A stretch of DNA of 64,000 nt from NCBI GenBank assembly GCA_940671915.1, contig CALNVZ010002100.1:9221706-9285705 (forward strand), given 5' to 3'. The notes under the pieces were generated by a model. It had not been told where the DNA came from, searched no databases, and saw only the letters and a list, made by a program, of their open reading frames with translations. Shown one piece after another: positions 11,769-22,906 of this stretch. Position numbers and translations under genes: made by a program. Each line of letters opens with the position of its first letter. Positions within the stretch are counted from its first letter, which is position 1. Source of the stretch: Paracentrotus lividus (lineage: Eukaryota; Echinodermata; Echinoidea; Camarodonta; Echinidae).

Positions 11769-11780
11769 GGGGGGGGGGGG
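11733..11780. repeat. Poly-T followed by poly-G
   Basis: A run of about 34 T passes straight into a run of about 12 G. The minus-strand frame reading KKKKK here is an artefact of this block. Confidence 0.9.
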
Positions 11781-12399
11781 TTGGGATTGTTCCACCTCCG
11801 GAGAATTAAGTGTTTTTCCTGGATCTTTTCCCTGCATGCATGAGGGGTCATAATTCCCATTTCCTGACAACTTAACCCAAACCATAAGATTTGTGTTAGG
11901 TTCAGGCCTATACCGAGATACAGGTTCATCTCCTCTTATATTGTTAAAGAGGGTTGAACATTATGTAAATGAAACTTATTTCTGGTATTTTTAATGCATG
12001 AATTCCATCACTCAAAATGTTGAAGGTACTTTGTGAAACAATGGCAGAGGGAACCTGTAAAGAAAACAGTCCATTACCTAAGAAGTGCCCTTGAACCTAA
12101 ATAATTATAATCAATTACAAATTTGGAATGACCATTCTGATTAGTTTAGAATGAGACTTTTATTCAAGTTGTGCATGCAACAAATATCCTACTTTGTTAC
12201 AAATCTGCAACTGATTGTACCTCATAGGGACATGCTAGTCTGCTATAAACTTTTCATGTTTCAGGGCCTAGATATTCATGTTGAATTCTGATAACACAGG
12301 CAGTATGCAGATAATGTCTTTTAGCTGTAGCTTGATATATAAGCAGTGCTCATTTCATGATTTATATGAATGTATTATTGTTGGTATTCCTGTCTCCAG

Positions 12400-12515
12400 G
12401 TATCTCGTCTTGAGTATCAAACCAGGTTCCTTACCAACCTCTTTGGATCCAAGAGACTAGCCTGCTTCCTCTTCTGCTCTGTCATTGCTATTCTTGCTTT
12501 ATTTAGATTTAAAAC
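12400..12515 (+). CDS. PEMT: PEMT-B exon a (first recognised)
   Basis: The 116-nt exon opens in phase 0 after TTCCTGTCTCCAG and ends at GTAAGA. It encodes VSRLEYQTRFLTNLFGSKR and a hydrophobic span, FLFCSVIAILALF. It is one codon longer than the equivalent exon of copy A. Confidence 0.91.
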
Positions 12516-13747
12516 GTAAGAAATATATCACAAAACATATTTTTGTTAAGAATTTGTGTTAAATTTAACTACTATGTACTGTACTTCTTGCACAGGTAGA
12601 GATGTCTTTTAAAAAGGAAAAAAAAAAAAGAAGAAGAGAGAATTGGATGTTGAAAAGTATCAATATCATTGAATACAACTGAAAATACCATAGTCAATAA
12701 AATAATATCGCAGAATACATGATATTGGAATTTAAGTACTAATCTTAAGCATTTTATGTAGGTAAAGAGATAGGCCTCCTCATGATATTCATCTTACTTT
12801 AAATTGATAAAGAGCCATATTGGGGAATTTCAAAAAGGGAAAAACAAATTATTGAAGAATTCCATAAAGTGCAAAGCATAAATATATGATACGATTGATT
12901 TTTATCATGATTTATTATTTTCGTTACCATTGATTTACCATGTTTTTATCACTGATTTATTATGTGTTTATCACTGATTTTATTATGTTTTTATAATTGA
13001 ATTTTTTTAAATCATTGGGGGTAATAATAATAATACAATCATGCAGGGCCCGCTAGGAGAACAGTTGTCAGAACTGAAGTGGTTACCCTGGGTAAATAAA
13101 ACAATATTATTATTATTATTATTTTTACATTTTTATCACTGATTTGTTATGTTTTTATCATTTATTATTTTTATAATTAGTTTCTACCAGGCAGTGGATA
13201 ATCAAGAACCATGGCCCATTATGGATCATACTCTAATCCGGATGTTAGGACAGGGCCTGGCAACATCAGGAGCGATAATGGCTACTTGGGCTGTCTTTGC
13301 TCTGGACTTCTATGGTTATGGGTTCGGTGAGTATTGGGGTTCAAAGACAACTAGCCCCTGGACAATGACCTCCCCCCCCTCCCCTGACAACTACCTCTGT
13401 CAAAACATCTACCCCTAATTCTACACCTAACCATAACCCTATTTCTGGTGGGTACTGGTTGTCTTGGGTGGGGGGGGGCGGTATTCTAGGGTAGTAGTTG
13501 TCCTGATATTGGGAATGAGTTAAAGTAAAAGAGAGATGGGGGGGGGGGTGGCTCCAGAACATGTGAATAGTACATGCCTTTTGTAGTTAATGTATAAATC
13601 AAGCAATGAATTTGAATATTGTCAAAATTTTTAGGAAAATTATTACTATTGTCGGGTAAATTGAGGAAAAATTAATTACTTTAGTTATAAAAGCTATCTA
13701 AATGTTTTTTAAGATGTTGATGTTTTTTTACGAAAGTTGTTTCATTA

Positions 13748-13795
<48 letters not shown>

Positions 13796-16198
13796 CATTT
13801 ATTTATTCACCAAAAACGCATTAAAACTTGTTTCTTAATATAAGCTATTGACAATATGGAAACAAATGGATATAAATGAAAACATAGAGAGGAAGGGGAG
13901 AGATAAAATGGAGGAGAAACAATAGGAAAAGAGGAAGTTGCAGTAGGCTAATGTTACCATTATAAAGCACTTACACCTTTTCAGAAAGAAATCAAGAGGG
14001 AAAAGTGAACATTAAATAAAATTCCATGGAAAAGGAAGAGTGAATGAGGATAGGCCCTACAGATTAGAAAAGAAGGAAACTTGGTAAAGACAATGGAAAA
14101 GACATTTGATCCATACCAGACCTCATTTGAGTCTGACAAATATTATTATAGAATGGCTAGCCATGCGTCGGTAATAGACCAGTTTACTGACATATTCAAA
14201 TTTTATGCATACTTTTTAAACAAAGGTTGTTCTTGACAACCTGAAAGCTGCCCGACATAGCAACAAATAATGAATGCAAACTGGATTCCATGTATTGTAG
14301 TTTCATTCTTTTATTGCATGTTGTTTGAATACCTCGTTACTATGTCGCCAGGAAAAAGTATGCATAAAATTTGAATATGTTAGTAAACTGGTCTATTACT
14401 TATGCGGCGGTCACAACTCGTCGTAGGCTACGGGGCACGTGCAATCAACGTAGCCTGCGTTGCATGCACAATGCACACACAGGTCGTGGGTCAATTTCTG
14501 CGATTCCTGCGTTTCTGTAGTAAGGGTATTGGAAAAACTCCCTGCACGTCGTACAGGCAACGTGCCTGCATGGTACATACGCTGCACGAATTTTCTACGA
14601 AATCCATCGTAGGGAGTTGCACGTCGAAGGTACGGCGAGTTGTGACCGCCGCATTATGCATGATTGCAAAAAATTGATTTTTCGCCAAAAAAATTCCACC
14701 AGTCCCTAAAACAAATGATACACAGGTTTGTTCGTGCATTGGTTGGGCTAGTAAGCATGCTATGGAAACTAGTCTAAACCCACTCGGCTGCACCTTGTGG
14801 GTTTAACAGTTCCATAGTTACCTTATGCTCACAAAACCTACTGTTACTCACACCTTTGCATCATTTGTATATAATAGAATGGTATCTATAATGCTATAGG
14901 TATTTATTTAATTTAATTGAATTATCAATACAAAAAAAAAATACATCATTTTGGCATATAAATATCACAATGGAAGCTAGATAGCATGTAAGACTAATAT
15001 TTAAAAAAAAAAGTGAATTACATATCATTTACCAAAATGATTGTAATATTAATTTTCTATGTCATTTTTTTTATCTCTTCATATATTTAGCTGATAGTTT
15101 TGATATTCTAATGGATGAAAGAGTGACAGGATTCCCATTCAATATCTTCAATAACCCCATGTACCTAGGATCAACACTGGAGTTTATAGGAGCTTCACTT
15201 GTGTAAGTTATCTACCCGACCACCCTACTCGGGAGGTGAACCATACAGTATGTTCGTTCCAGATTTCTCTGGAAAGGGGTATATTTTAGGGGCTCAGGTC
15301 GGGGAAAAATCCTCGAGATATCATGGGTCTTTTAGCATTTTTCCCCCTGACCTATTTTCAGTTAGGGATATAGTCTTCAATTCTTTGAGGACAAGTCCTG
15401 AAATATGGGCCTGAATATGGTCTAAAAACCTGTGAATAGGGGGTAATTTTGCTGGCTCCCCCTCCAAAAGCCTGTAATATGGGGGGTAATTTTGATGCAG
15501 CTTTCCCTCAAAAAGCCTCTAATAGGGGGTAATTTTGACACAGCTTCCCCGAGTGGTATCTCACAGAAATCTGGAACAAGCATACGTGTATGGTTGACTT
15601 CCTGATTGGGGGGGGGGGGGGTTATCTATCCCTGTATGCATTCACTTTATTAACTACTTGAAGTAGTTTTAAAAAAAAACACAACTAGACATCATCAATG
15701 ACATCAATGAGGCACAATAACATTTTTAAGAATAAGAAGGACAAATGAATTTAAATGAATTCATTGAAAACTATTTATCCTCTTACAAAGGAATCTTTAC
15801 GCTTGTGAAATGACAAGTTTAAAAGAACCAACAAAAATGTAATGACTTAGAATATGTTAAAATAAATCACGAGAGGAAAGTAAGAAAAATAAAATACACA
15901 TAAGAGGAAGATCTTGGTTTGCTCTTCTTTTACAAGAATGATAGGTATTATGTATATTATTTTTGAATAATTTTATCAAACAATCAAAAAATCAATTTTC
16001 TTTCTGGTTTATTATTGTCTACAATGATATGTATTGTGTATCTCTTTGTTTTTGTTTGACAGGATTGCTAGCCCTACTGGTTTATTACTATCTGCATTGA
16101 TAGGTATTATGTATCTCATCGCTCTACAATTTGAAGAACCCTTCACTGCAATGATCTATGCTGATAAAGCAAATCAAAATATCCGCAAAGAGAAGTAG
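12400..16198 (+). CDS. PEMT: Phosphatidylethanolamine N-methyltransferase, copy B (four exons, 5' exon not found)
   Basis: This paralogue of the block at 4393 has exons 12400-12515, 13181-13326, 15091-15202 and 16063-16198, phases 0, 2, 1 and 2, giving 169 residues. It reads VSRLEYQTRF, FALDFYGYGFADSFDILMDERV, FPFNIFNNPMYLGS and ASPTGLLLSALIGIMY. The SAM motif aligned with human 98GLG100 is TSG (residues 67-69), although a GQG lies five residues earlier. The second motif keeps EE (149-150) in QFEEPFTAMIY. The C terminus RKEK is a weaker ER-retrieval match than in copy A. The frame is intact with clean GT-AG borders, so it looks like a working gene rather than a pseudogene. It may have its own unrecognised first exon or splice to exons shared with A. 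Confidence 0.92.
12880..13150. repeat. Minisatellite (TTTTTATCACTGATTTATTATG unit) split by an insertion
   Basis: Units of roughly 20-24 nt built from TTTATCACTGATTTATTATG recur from 12895 to about 13000. They stop at an inserted segment (13022-13125) and resume at 13126-13150 just before PEMT-B exon b. Confidence 0.7.
13022..13125 (+). mobile_element. Retroposon-like insertion ending in an ATT repeat
   Basis: The segment runs from TAATAATAATAATAC through GGGCCCGCTAGGAGAACAG and GGTTACCCTGGGTAAATAAA to a TATTATTATT tail. This resembles a non-LTR element or SINE 3' end. It lies inside a minisatellite that continues on the other side. Confidence 0.5.
13181..13326 (+). CDS. PEMT: PEMT-B exon b, with TSG in place of the GxG motif
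   Basis: The exon has the same length (146 nt) and phase as PEMT-A exon b. An ungapped alignment with copy A puts TSG where copy A has GIG and human has GLG. The downstream FALDFYGYGF matches FALGFYGTYL. The upstream GQG aligns with GTG of copy A and could be an alternative glycine pair. Confidence 0.92.
13757..13793. repeat. TA microsatellite
   Basis: About 18 TA dinucleotides in PEMT-B intron b. Confidence 0.9.
14171..14400. mobile_element. Inverted-repeat element, GTAATAGACCAGTTTACT ends
   Basis: The ends GTAATAGACCAGTTTACTGA and its complement TAGTAAACTGGTCTATTAC are near perfect. The arms extend over about 55 nt through ATATTCAAATTTTATGCATAC. The element lies end to end with the next element and has no coding capacity. 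Confidence 0.85.
14403..14653. mobile_element. MITE with TTA target duplication, Harbinger-like
   Basis: The ends TGCGGCGGTCACAACTCG and CGAGTTGTGACCGCCGCA are perfect inverted copies of 18 nt. TTA flanks both sides (14400-14402 and 14654-14656). The interior is GC-richer than the surrounding intron, with ACGTG and TGCAC words. The intact TIRs and target site suggest a comparatively young insertion. Confidence 0.85.
15091..15202 (+). CDS. PEMT: PEMT-B exon c
   Basis: The 112-nt exon starts after CATATATTTAG and ends at GTAAGT with two bases of a Val codon. It encodes ADSFDILMDERV, FPFNIFNNPMYLGS and TLEFIGASLV. GDYFG of copy A is ADSFD here, so the loop start is diverged while FPFNI and NPMY are kept. 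Confidence 0.93.
15236..15597. mobile_element. Inverted-repeat element with internal short tandem repeat
   Basis: Outer arms GAACCATACAGTATGTTCGT and (complement) CAACCATACACGTATGCTTG both lead into TTCCAGATTTCT. Inside, a segment like AGCCTGTAATAGGGGGTAAT is repeated about three times between 15425 and 15545. It begins ~33 nt after the PEMT-B exon c donor. Confidence 0.7.
16063..16198 (+). CDS. PEMT: PEMT-B exon d (terminal), EE motif kept
   Basis: The 136-nt exon starts after TTTGTTTGACAG and ends with TAG at 16196-16198. It encodes ASPTGLLLSALIGIMYLIAL and QFEEPFTAMIY; the EE pair matches human 180-181. The tail is NIRKEK. Confidence 0.93.
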
Positions 16199-16233
16199 AA
16201 GTATCCCATGCAATATTGTGAACTTGGGCATAT

Positions 16234-16305
16234 CAGTGGTGGATCCAGGCGGGGTTGCAGGGGATGCACGCCCCGCCCCCTCTATGATTTGAAAACTGCC
16301 ACTGC
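16234..16305. repeat. Half of a CAGTGGTGGATCCAG inverted-repeat element
   Basis: It begins CAGTGGTGGATCCAGGCGGG, the same terminus as the complete element at 52977-53142. Only one end is clear. It lies in the PEMT-B 3' UTR region. Confidence 0.5.
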
Positions 16306-16458
16306 TTATAAACTTGCTGCATAAAACAACTGATTTTGTAGCTTCCTGGTGATTTTATAGCTTAAGAAACTGTTAAAGTAGCAAATATCTCCACATTTGT
16401 TCAATAACTAATGAAACATTAGATGTATTGAATTTTTGTGTCAATCATATTCTTGGAT

Positions 16459-16464
16459 ATTAAA
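16459..16464 (+). promoter_or_regulatory. Candidate PEMT-B polyadenylation signal (ATTAAA)
   Basis: ATTAAA lies about 260 nt past the stop, followed within 20 nt by GT-rich TTATGTGTGCTTTG, the usual downstream element. No AATAAA is closer. Confidence 0.4.
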
Positions 16465-16669
16465 CATTTAGATTATTTTATGTGTGCTTTGTTTAAGATT
16501 TGAAAAAGGAAAGAAAATACAAGTTTACATTGCAAACAGAACGAATAAGGTTACTCCAAGTCTTAATGTATGTGGCATTTGATTAAAATAATATGTGTAT
16601 TTCCTCAGCTCAACAAAGGTTATTGCTACACATGCAGTCATAATAGATCTTTCTCAAAGTAACTTCAAT

Positions 16670-16962
16670 GGCCCGTATTCTCAAAAGCCGCCTAACTTTA
16701 AGCCTAGCTTAAATCTGTGGTTTAACTATGGCTTGCTAAAAGGGACCCTATCCCAAAAAGTAGATGTTCAAGTTATCATAATTTTTTGGAGTGAAACTTT
16801 TAAAAACTGCTTGGGAATGATAAGTACAAAAGTTTCCCTTACTATTAAAACATGATTCCAGAATTCTGTGAAGGTGAAAGGAGCATGAAACATAGCAGGC
16901 CATACTTAAACCACAGATATAAGCTAGGCTAAAGGTTAGGCGGATTTTGAGAATATGGGCCA
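16670..16962. mobile_element. Inverted-repeat element, GGCCCGTATTCTCAAAA ends
   Basis: The arms are about 70 nt: GGCCCGTATTCTCAAAAGCC at the left and TTTTGAGAATATGGGCC at the right, both continuing through GCCTAACTTTAAGCCTAGCT-like text to CTGTGGTTTAA. AAT borders both sides. A DNA-transposon-derived MITE without coding capacity. Confidence 0.85.
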
Positions 16963-17399
16963 ATAGGTCTGTTTTGTTCAGTATAATCAGGTATTTAATG
17001 CAGTCAACTTTTTGTGTAATAGATACATGTATTATATATCATGACCTTAGTTTCATATGTTTTTACTTCATAAAGATGGTTTTTCTCTCTTCAATTGCAG
17101 ATTTATATGTGTTTTATGAGCTCATCTACTACTAGTGTGTGATATTGTGTAAACATATTTGTATCAGCTGATCTACTATTGTGTGTGAAATACTGTAATG
17201 ATAAATATATAATGTGCAAAATGTAAAAGTATGTCATTATGTTTAAAGATGCACCCTTCTCTTTGAATGAAACTCTATAACTTTCGCAAGTTTAATTAGT
17301 TGATCTATCTTTGGAGTTAATATTATTTATAAAGACTCGTTTATTAACATAAGCTTTTGATTTATTATTTTTATCTGTCTGTCCATGAAGTAGCATCGT

Positions 17400-17512
17400 T
17401 AGAGCATTGTTCTTCCTCTTTTCTCATGAAAGCGCATTGAGACCTTTTTCAAAGGTATAATGCGCTATATAAGAATTGCTTTATTATTATTATTATTATT
17501 GTTACCTTTTTT
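17400..17512 (+). mobile_element. LINE/SINE 3'-tail fragment
   Basis: It contains AAGCGCATTGAGACC, then AATGCGCTATATAAGAATTG, then TTATTATTATTATTATT. This 'GCGCTATATAA plus ATT repeat' pattern is typical of the 3' ends of several non-LTR retroposons. Only the tail is present. Confidence 0.55.
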
Positions 17513-19017
17513 TTAAAAGCAGAGTTGACTATATTCATTAGTGACTGCACTATAGAAATTTGTCTAATAATGATTAATTAATTGAGTTGGCCTTTTTCCA
17601 GAAACATTCATGTATAAATAACACCTACACATTGTTACTCATTAAAATGTGAGATTTTTAAAAAAAATATTTGTATACCAGAAGTTTGGACATCGTTGAT
17701 TCACACAGCCAGTATTATCTATTGTAAGATGAAATGATAATTTATACAAGTGGAAGTAGTAAAGATGAAATTAACCAAATTACAGTGCATGCAACTTAAG
17801 ACATATTTACATATTTTTTTATAAATTTTTACTTTGTGCAAGAAGGGAAACCTACATGATTTGCCAGAAGTAGGCCTATTATTTGTATGAAAATTTATAT
17901 GTGATTTATACGATTTTAATTAAGAAATATACTTGTGAAGGTTCAAAGAAAAGAAATGTATTGTAAGATTTGTATATTACTTTGTGGTAATATTTAATGT
18001 TTTGTGAAGAAGTTGGAGAAATACCAATTTGACTACCTGCTGACTTACCAAAATGATATTTCTATTAATTTGATTTTACCTGGATCTTTATGTCAATTTT
18101 CGGAATTATTCTTTTTTCTCTTTGAATGGACAGTTTACCTGAATTTTATCCTTTATTGTTTTATTTTCAATCTACTATACTCTCTCTCTCTCTCTACCAC
18201 CATTTCTATTATTCACTCCTCCAAATGATATTCTTTCTATTGTTTGTTATACGATTCTTTATTTTAGAAATGTTTCTCTTAGACTTCCTTTCTTACATCC
18301 ATGCACCTTAGCCAGTAAACCAAAAGTGCTTCGTTTATTTCTCCTTTATTAAACCTGGTGTATAGTTTTGGTAACAAAAACGGAATCGGCATAAAACCGA
18401 TCAAATATAGCCTCATGTTGTCCACATTTCACTAAAAGATATGAGTGAGAGATCTTGTAATATTCTTTTCACGAATCTGGTGAATTTCAGTGAAAATGTT
18501 TGATAGAAACATAATGTAGCGGTTGTTTGAGACCTTTGTTTCATTGCCCGCCCGCCGGAGCTTACGGCATGAATTGAGGGAATGATCTGAGTGTACCACC
18601 CACATAAGAGAATCACCATTAGTTTTCCATGTGAACGCTGAAACGTGACAGGTCCCCGACTTACCACGTTTTATACTGTCAAATAAAAACACTAAAACAA
18701 GATTTCATGGAATATAATCTTGATTCAATCTTTCATATTATCTAACTGTGAATCCAAATTAGATTTTCCTTCTCCCAAAACTATACACCAGCTTTAAACT
18801 CTTCCACTTGCCAAATCTTTTCCTCACAATGTTTTTTATTATTTTTTATTTTTGTTATTCTCTTTCCCACTTATTTATCTGTCACTTTCTCTATTTCTTT
18901 TTTCTCTTTCCTTTATTAAAACAGACATTTTCAAGCAAAAGAGATGGCACATTCACTTCCTAAATATTTGTCTGTCCTTCTGTCTCTCACTAGGGTATCT
19001 GTATCTCCCTACCCTAT

Positions 19018-19100
19018 CTCTTGCTCTCTCTCTCCCTCTTTCTCTCTCTCTTTCCCTCTCTCTCTCTCTCTCTCTCATTCTTTCTCTCTCTCTCTCTCTT
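19018..19100. repeat. CT microsatellite
   Basis: Interrupted CTCTCT blocks. The 121-residue frame spanning 18852-19217 is largely this repeat (LSLSLS) and is not a gene. Confidence 0.9.
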
Positions 19101-21897
19101 AAATGTGTGACAAACACTCTTTCCTATATCAAATCAAACATACATTTTCAAGCATTCAGGGTAGGTAAAAAGAGATGGCACATTTATTTCCTAAACGAGA
19201 AGCATATATACATTTGAAAGATGCTGGCTTGAAACCAAACAGACACATTTCTTCTTAAAAGACTAAAAAAAAATCATAAAATATTACTTGAAATTTACAG
19301 GAGGAATATAGTAGAATACAGGCTCAGAAAAAAAATTGGAGAATTGTGCTGTACTGAAAAGGTTTGAATTCTGACAGTATTTGACAATATTTGACTCAAA
19401 ACATTGGAGTAGTTTTAAGTACCGAGTCTGACTGTGTAAGAACCAATAAACTTCTCAGTGATATTTTTGTTTTTCACTAGCACTGCACTGTGGGGCAAAA
19501 TGTTAAGTTTATAACTACAATAATTTTCAAAACATTTTTGTGAGATCAATTTACTTTTTCTTTCAGCCACCGCCTGAGATGTTCTAAAATATTTGGCAAT
19601 TGTAGGTTAATGATTATATTTTAAAGACAATTTTCAGATATGTTTCTGAGTAGATATCCTATCTATTAAAAAGTTCACAGCTCCAAGATGTTATTACTGC
19701 AAAATACATTGTTTGTATTTGGACATAATATACATGGATCCACAGCTTTTTACTGTTTCATATGATTGCTGTTTATAATGTAACTATCTTCAAAGGGACG
19801 TTATTAAAATATCAGTGTTTTGAAAGATCTGGCCATCTTATTCTGAAAGAGATCAAGGGTGAATTCAACAATGGAAAGCACATATAATAACATTATTCCT
19901 CTTATAGACAGACAGAGAAAAAAATAATATCATCTAAAAAAAAAAAGTTCTACTAGATTCTACAGATTACTACCGTGTTAAAAACATTAAAAAGAACAAA
20001 ATTGCTTGGAACAAAATCCTTCACCATTCACCCATTTGAGATAATTTATCAATAATGATATAAAATTACCCTTTCTGTACAAGTCACTATGTTTTTTTTT
20101 TCATAGCTTGAAAGTGTCACTATCCAAGATCATAGAGAAAACTAGCATCTGAAATTGTTTTCAAAAATAACAAATAGCGATAAAAGAATAGTGATAAACA
20201 ACACATAAGAAGAAAAGACATTTCTACAAAAGTTACATGAGAATCTGATAGAGCAATAACAAATTCCCGAAACCTAGATTTAGAGTGTGCCTATCTCTTC
20301 ATTTACCTGCTCATAAATAAGTTAACCCCGTTCGGGTTAGAGTCACAAAATATATTCCAAATTCATCTCTGTCTCCTTTATCTATATGTCTCTTAATTAG
20401 ATATGGAGACAGAAGTTTATCATCATTCTTCATCTAAATGAAACAAATAATCTACAACATTTACAGTTGTAATACATACACAAGCATTTTAACAAGAAAT
20501 TACCTCATCTTAATCAATGTAGCTACAAACTTGTCAAGTTATGTTACCCCTTTCACCATTGCAGCAATAGAAACAAATGTGGGAAGGGAGAGAAGTATGG
20601 ATCGTTGAGGTTTAGAATACTGTTTATTTACCCCTTATGAAATACATGTCTGTACAATCAAAATACTGTTTTTCTTATCCCAGCTAAATTTGATTAAACT
20701 GTAAAATCAAATTGTATTTTGAAATAAAACATAATACTTAAGATCTTAAATAATAACATCAAAATTTCATAAATACATTTCCTTGAAAACAAAATTGTTT
20801 ATGGACATATCATATGGAATGTGATTTGTCAATATCATGAGATGAAGGGGTCAAAATAATTGAGATAATTAGAAATTTTAAGCATTAATCAATTAAAATA
20901 ATTCATTGCAAAATAGGGCAGGCGAGAAAGTAATTCAACAGACTGGATCAACAACTCCAAATATATTAATGCAGTCAAATATTGGATGTTTAAGAATGTA
21001 TCACCCATTCATTAGAATCAAAAGGCCTCTTATTTTGGAACAAAATATTAACAAATGTTAATATAAATAAATAGAAATATGAATGGAATAAGAAGAGAAT
21101 TGTATTTCTACTTTTAATGATATTATTGGTGTCTTCTGAGGAGTTTGTAGCAATAAATGTACTCCTTAAATACCATACACAATGTACATGAATATAAGGA
21201 GACATTTAGATACCATGTCAATATAATAGACTATCAGTAACTTGGATTTGTTAAGGTCAAATCTGCGTATTAGAATCCATGGAAAATAATATTTAGACAG
21301 ATCCTGTTACAAACATCCTCTTGATATGACAACCCAATTCTAACAGTAGACAAATAAACATATACCACTCAAATCATAGACAAATACTTGCACAGAATGC
21401 AATAATACACATTGCACCTAAAGCGGCATTAATGACTAAATTACTTTTCATGATTGGTGAATCTAAGTCTTTAATCACATGATTACATTTTAGAGAAAAT
21501 GAAATTTCAATTATGGTTGACAAAATCTCATACATTTTCATTTTACATAGATGATATGTAAATAAATCAAGTTGCATTATTTTTATAGTGGTGTCATACA
21601 ATGCACATTATTTCTTGCAAGGGAAGTCGTGATTGTAGAATGGAGAGCTTTGTCCAACTTTGTGGCAGCTTAGAAGAAGGTCAAGGTGTTCTTATGTTTT
21701 CATTGAATTTGTTTTATTTCTTTTTTAAACAAAATGTTGATCTTCATTTACTCTACTTTAGCACATTTCTTTAATAATTTTCTCTCAAATATTTGATTTT
21801 GGACTCTTCAGATTTCTGTCCAAGATTGTCAACCATAATTATTGAATTTCAAAGAGCATTGATGGGTCTATACTCTTTAGTTGTCTTGTGATTCTAG

Positions 21898-21958
21898 CAT
21901 GTGACAATTCATATGGGTCATGTGACTATCATGTGACCATTCTTATGGGTCATGTGAC
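21898..21958. promoter_or_regulatory. Cluster of four CATGTGAC sites
   Basis: CATGTGAC occurs at 21898, 21919, 21930 and 21951; two of these read GTCATGTGAC, the M-box form bound by MITF/TFE-type bHLH-zipper proteins. Part of the cluster is a ~32-bp direct duplication (ATGGGTCATGTGACT). Function is inferred only from the motif. Confidence 0.35.
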
Positions 21959-22900
21959 TGAGATGTTGTGACCTTTGGTGACCTAACATACAGTTGGTGA
22001 TTCTCATTTTAAATGCGAGTTGCTATCCCAAGTTCGTGAATAGTCGGCAGCCAGATGAGAAGAGTAGATTGAGACGCAGCAATAGAGCTAAGGCAGTTAT
22101 CATGAATTAACAGGCAGGGAAAGAAAGTACTCGGGATAGCAACAACATTAGATGCCACATCTTAGGGCATAAGCTAGAACCATTAGTTTTATAAGATTGC
22201 ACCGTTTGTCAAACAAACAAAAAACCAAATGAAGCAACAAGATTCTAAGGCTGACCTAAAAACACAAATTTATGATGAAACATACATTTATTTACCCTTT
22301 TGATAAAGAAATCCTGATTGTACATAGAGACTAAGTAAAGAAAAACAAATAATGAGCACCGAAACATTCCAATAGGGAAACTGAATTGGGGTTAAGTGAC
22401 TAATATTGTGCAGTGAAACAATTAATATAACAAATATAATTACCCAGACACAGAAGAAATAAAATATTATCTTACAAAGAAATGATACAGCTGATCCAGA
22501 TAAAGCCGGATGCAGAAAGTGTTGTCACTACACCTTGTCTCTCTTTTTTTTTCATATTTTTTTTAATTTCCTGGAAACTTTTTACAATTTTACAGTAAAT
22601 AACAAGGTATGGTGGCAAATGTACTCCTTTTTGAACACATACAAGAGAACAAAAAGAAGAAACCTCAATACTATGAAATGATATCTGCACACATGTTTTC
22701 AGAGCTTTCCAAAACCATCTGAAAATAAGAAAGGTATCGTGTCATATCTTCATCCCAAAGCTTAGTACCTTCACTGTATATCTGCACTACCCATCAACAT
22801 CTCATCCCTCTAAAAACTGGTCACCAGTCTGAAACATTACATCTACCCTTCTCAGTAAAATTATCATACTTTACAATAACATTAAGAGACAGGAAAACAA

Positions 22901-22906
22901 TTTATT
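22901..22906 (-). promoter_or_regulatory. Candidate E-protein polyadenylation signal
   Basis: AATAAA on the minus strand, about 350 nt past the E-protein stop. Other AATAAA words occur further on, so a longer 3' UTR is possible. Confidence 0.3.

Larger units (their letters stand above)
8787..12399. other. Spacer between the two PEMT blocks
   Basis: No exon was recognised, including no N-terminal PEMT exon for copy B. The stretch contains a GATGAT repeat near 9001-9040, two MITEs, a direct copy of about 50 nt (9678-9715 and 10804-10850, both with GGAGAGAGTCATTGAAGTGG) and a T/G homopolymer block. The stretch could be an intron if B shares upstream exons with A. Confidence 0.55.
16963..22900. 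other. Intergenic DNA between convergent PEMT-B and the E-protein gene
   Basis: No exon was recognised on either strand. Contents are a LINE-like tail at 17400-17512, TC microsatellites near 18180, a CT block at 19018-19100, AT-rich complex sequence, and a bHLH-type site cluster at 21898-21958. A possible small inverted pair, GTTGCTATCCC near 22019 and GGGATAGCAAC near 22133, is also present. Open frames here are translated CT repeat or Phe/Ile-rich noise. Confidence 0.6.

Noticed and set aside
18852-19217. 121-residue plus-strand frame rich in LSLSLS
   Set aside because: It is translated CT microsatellite.
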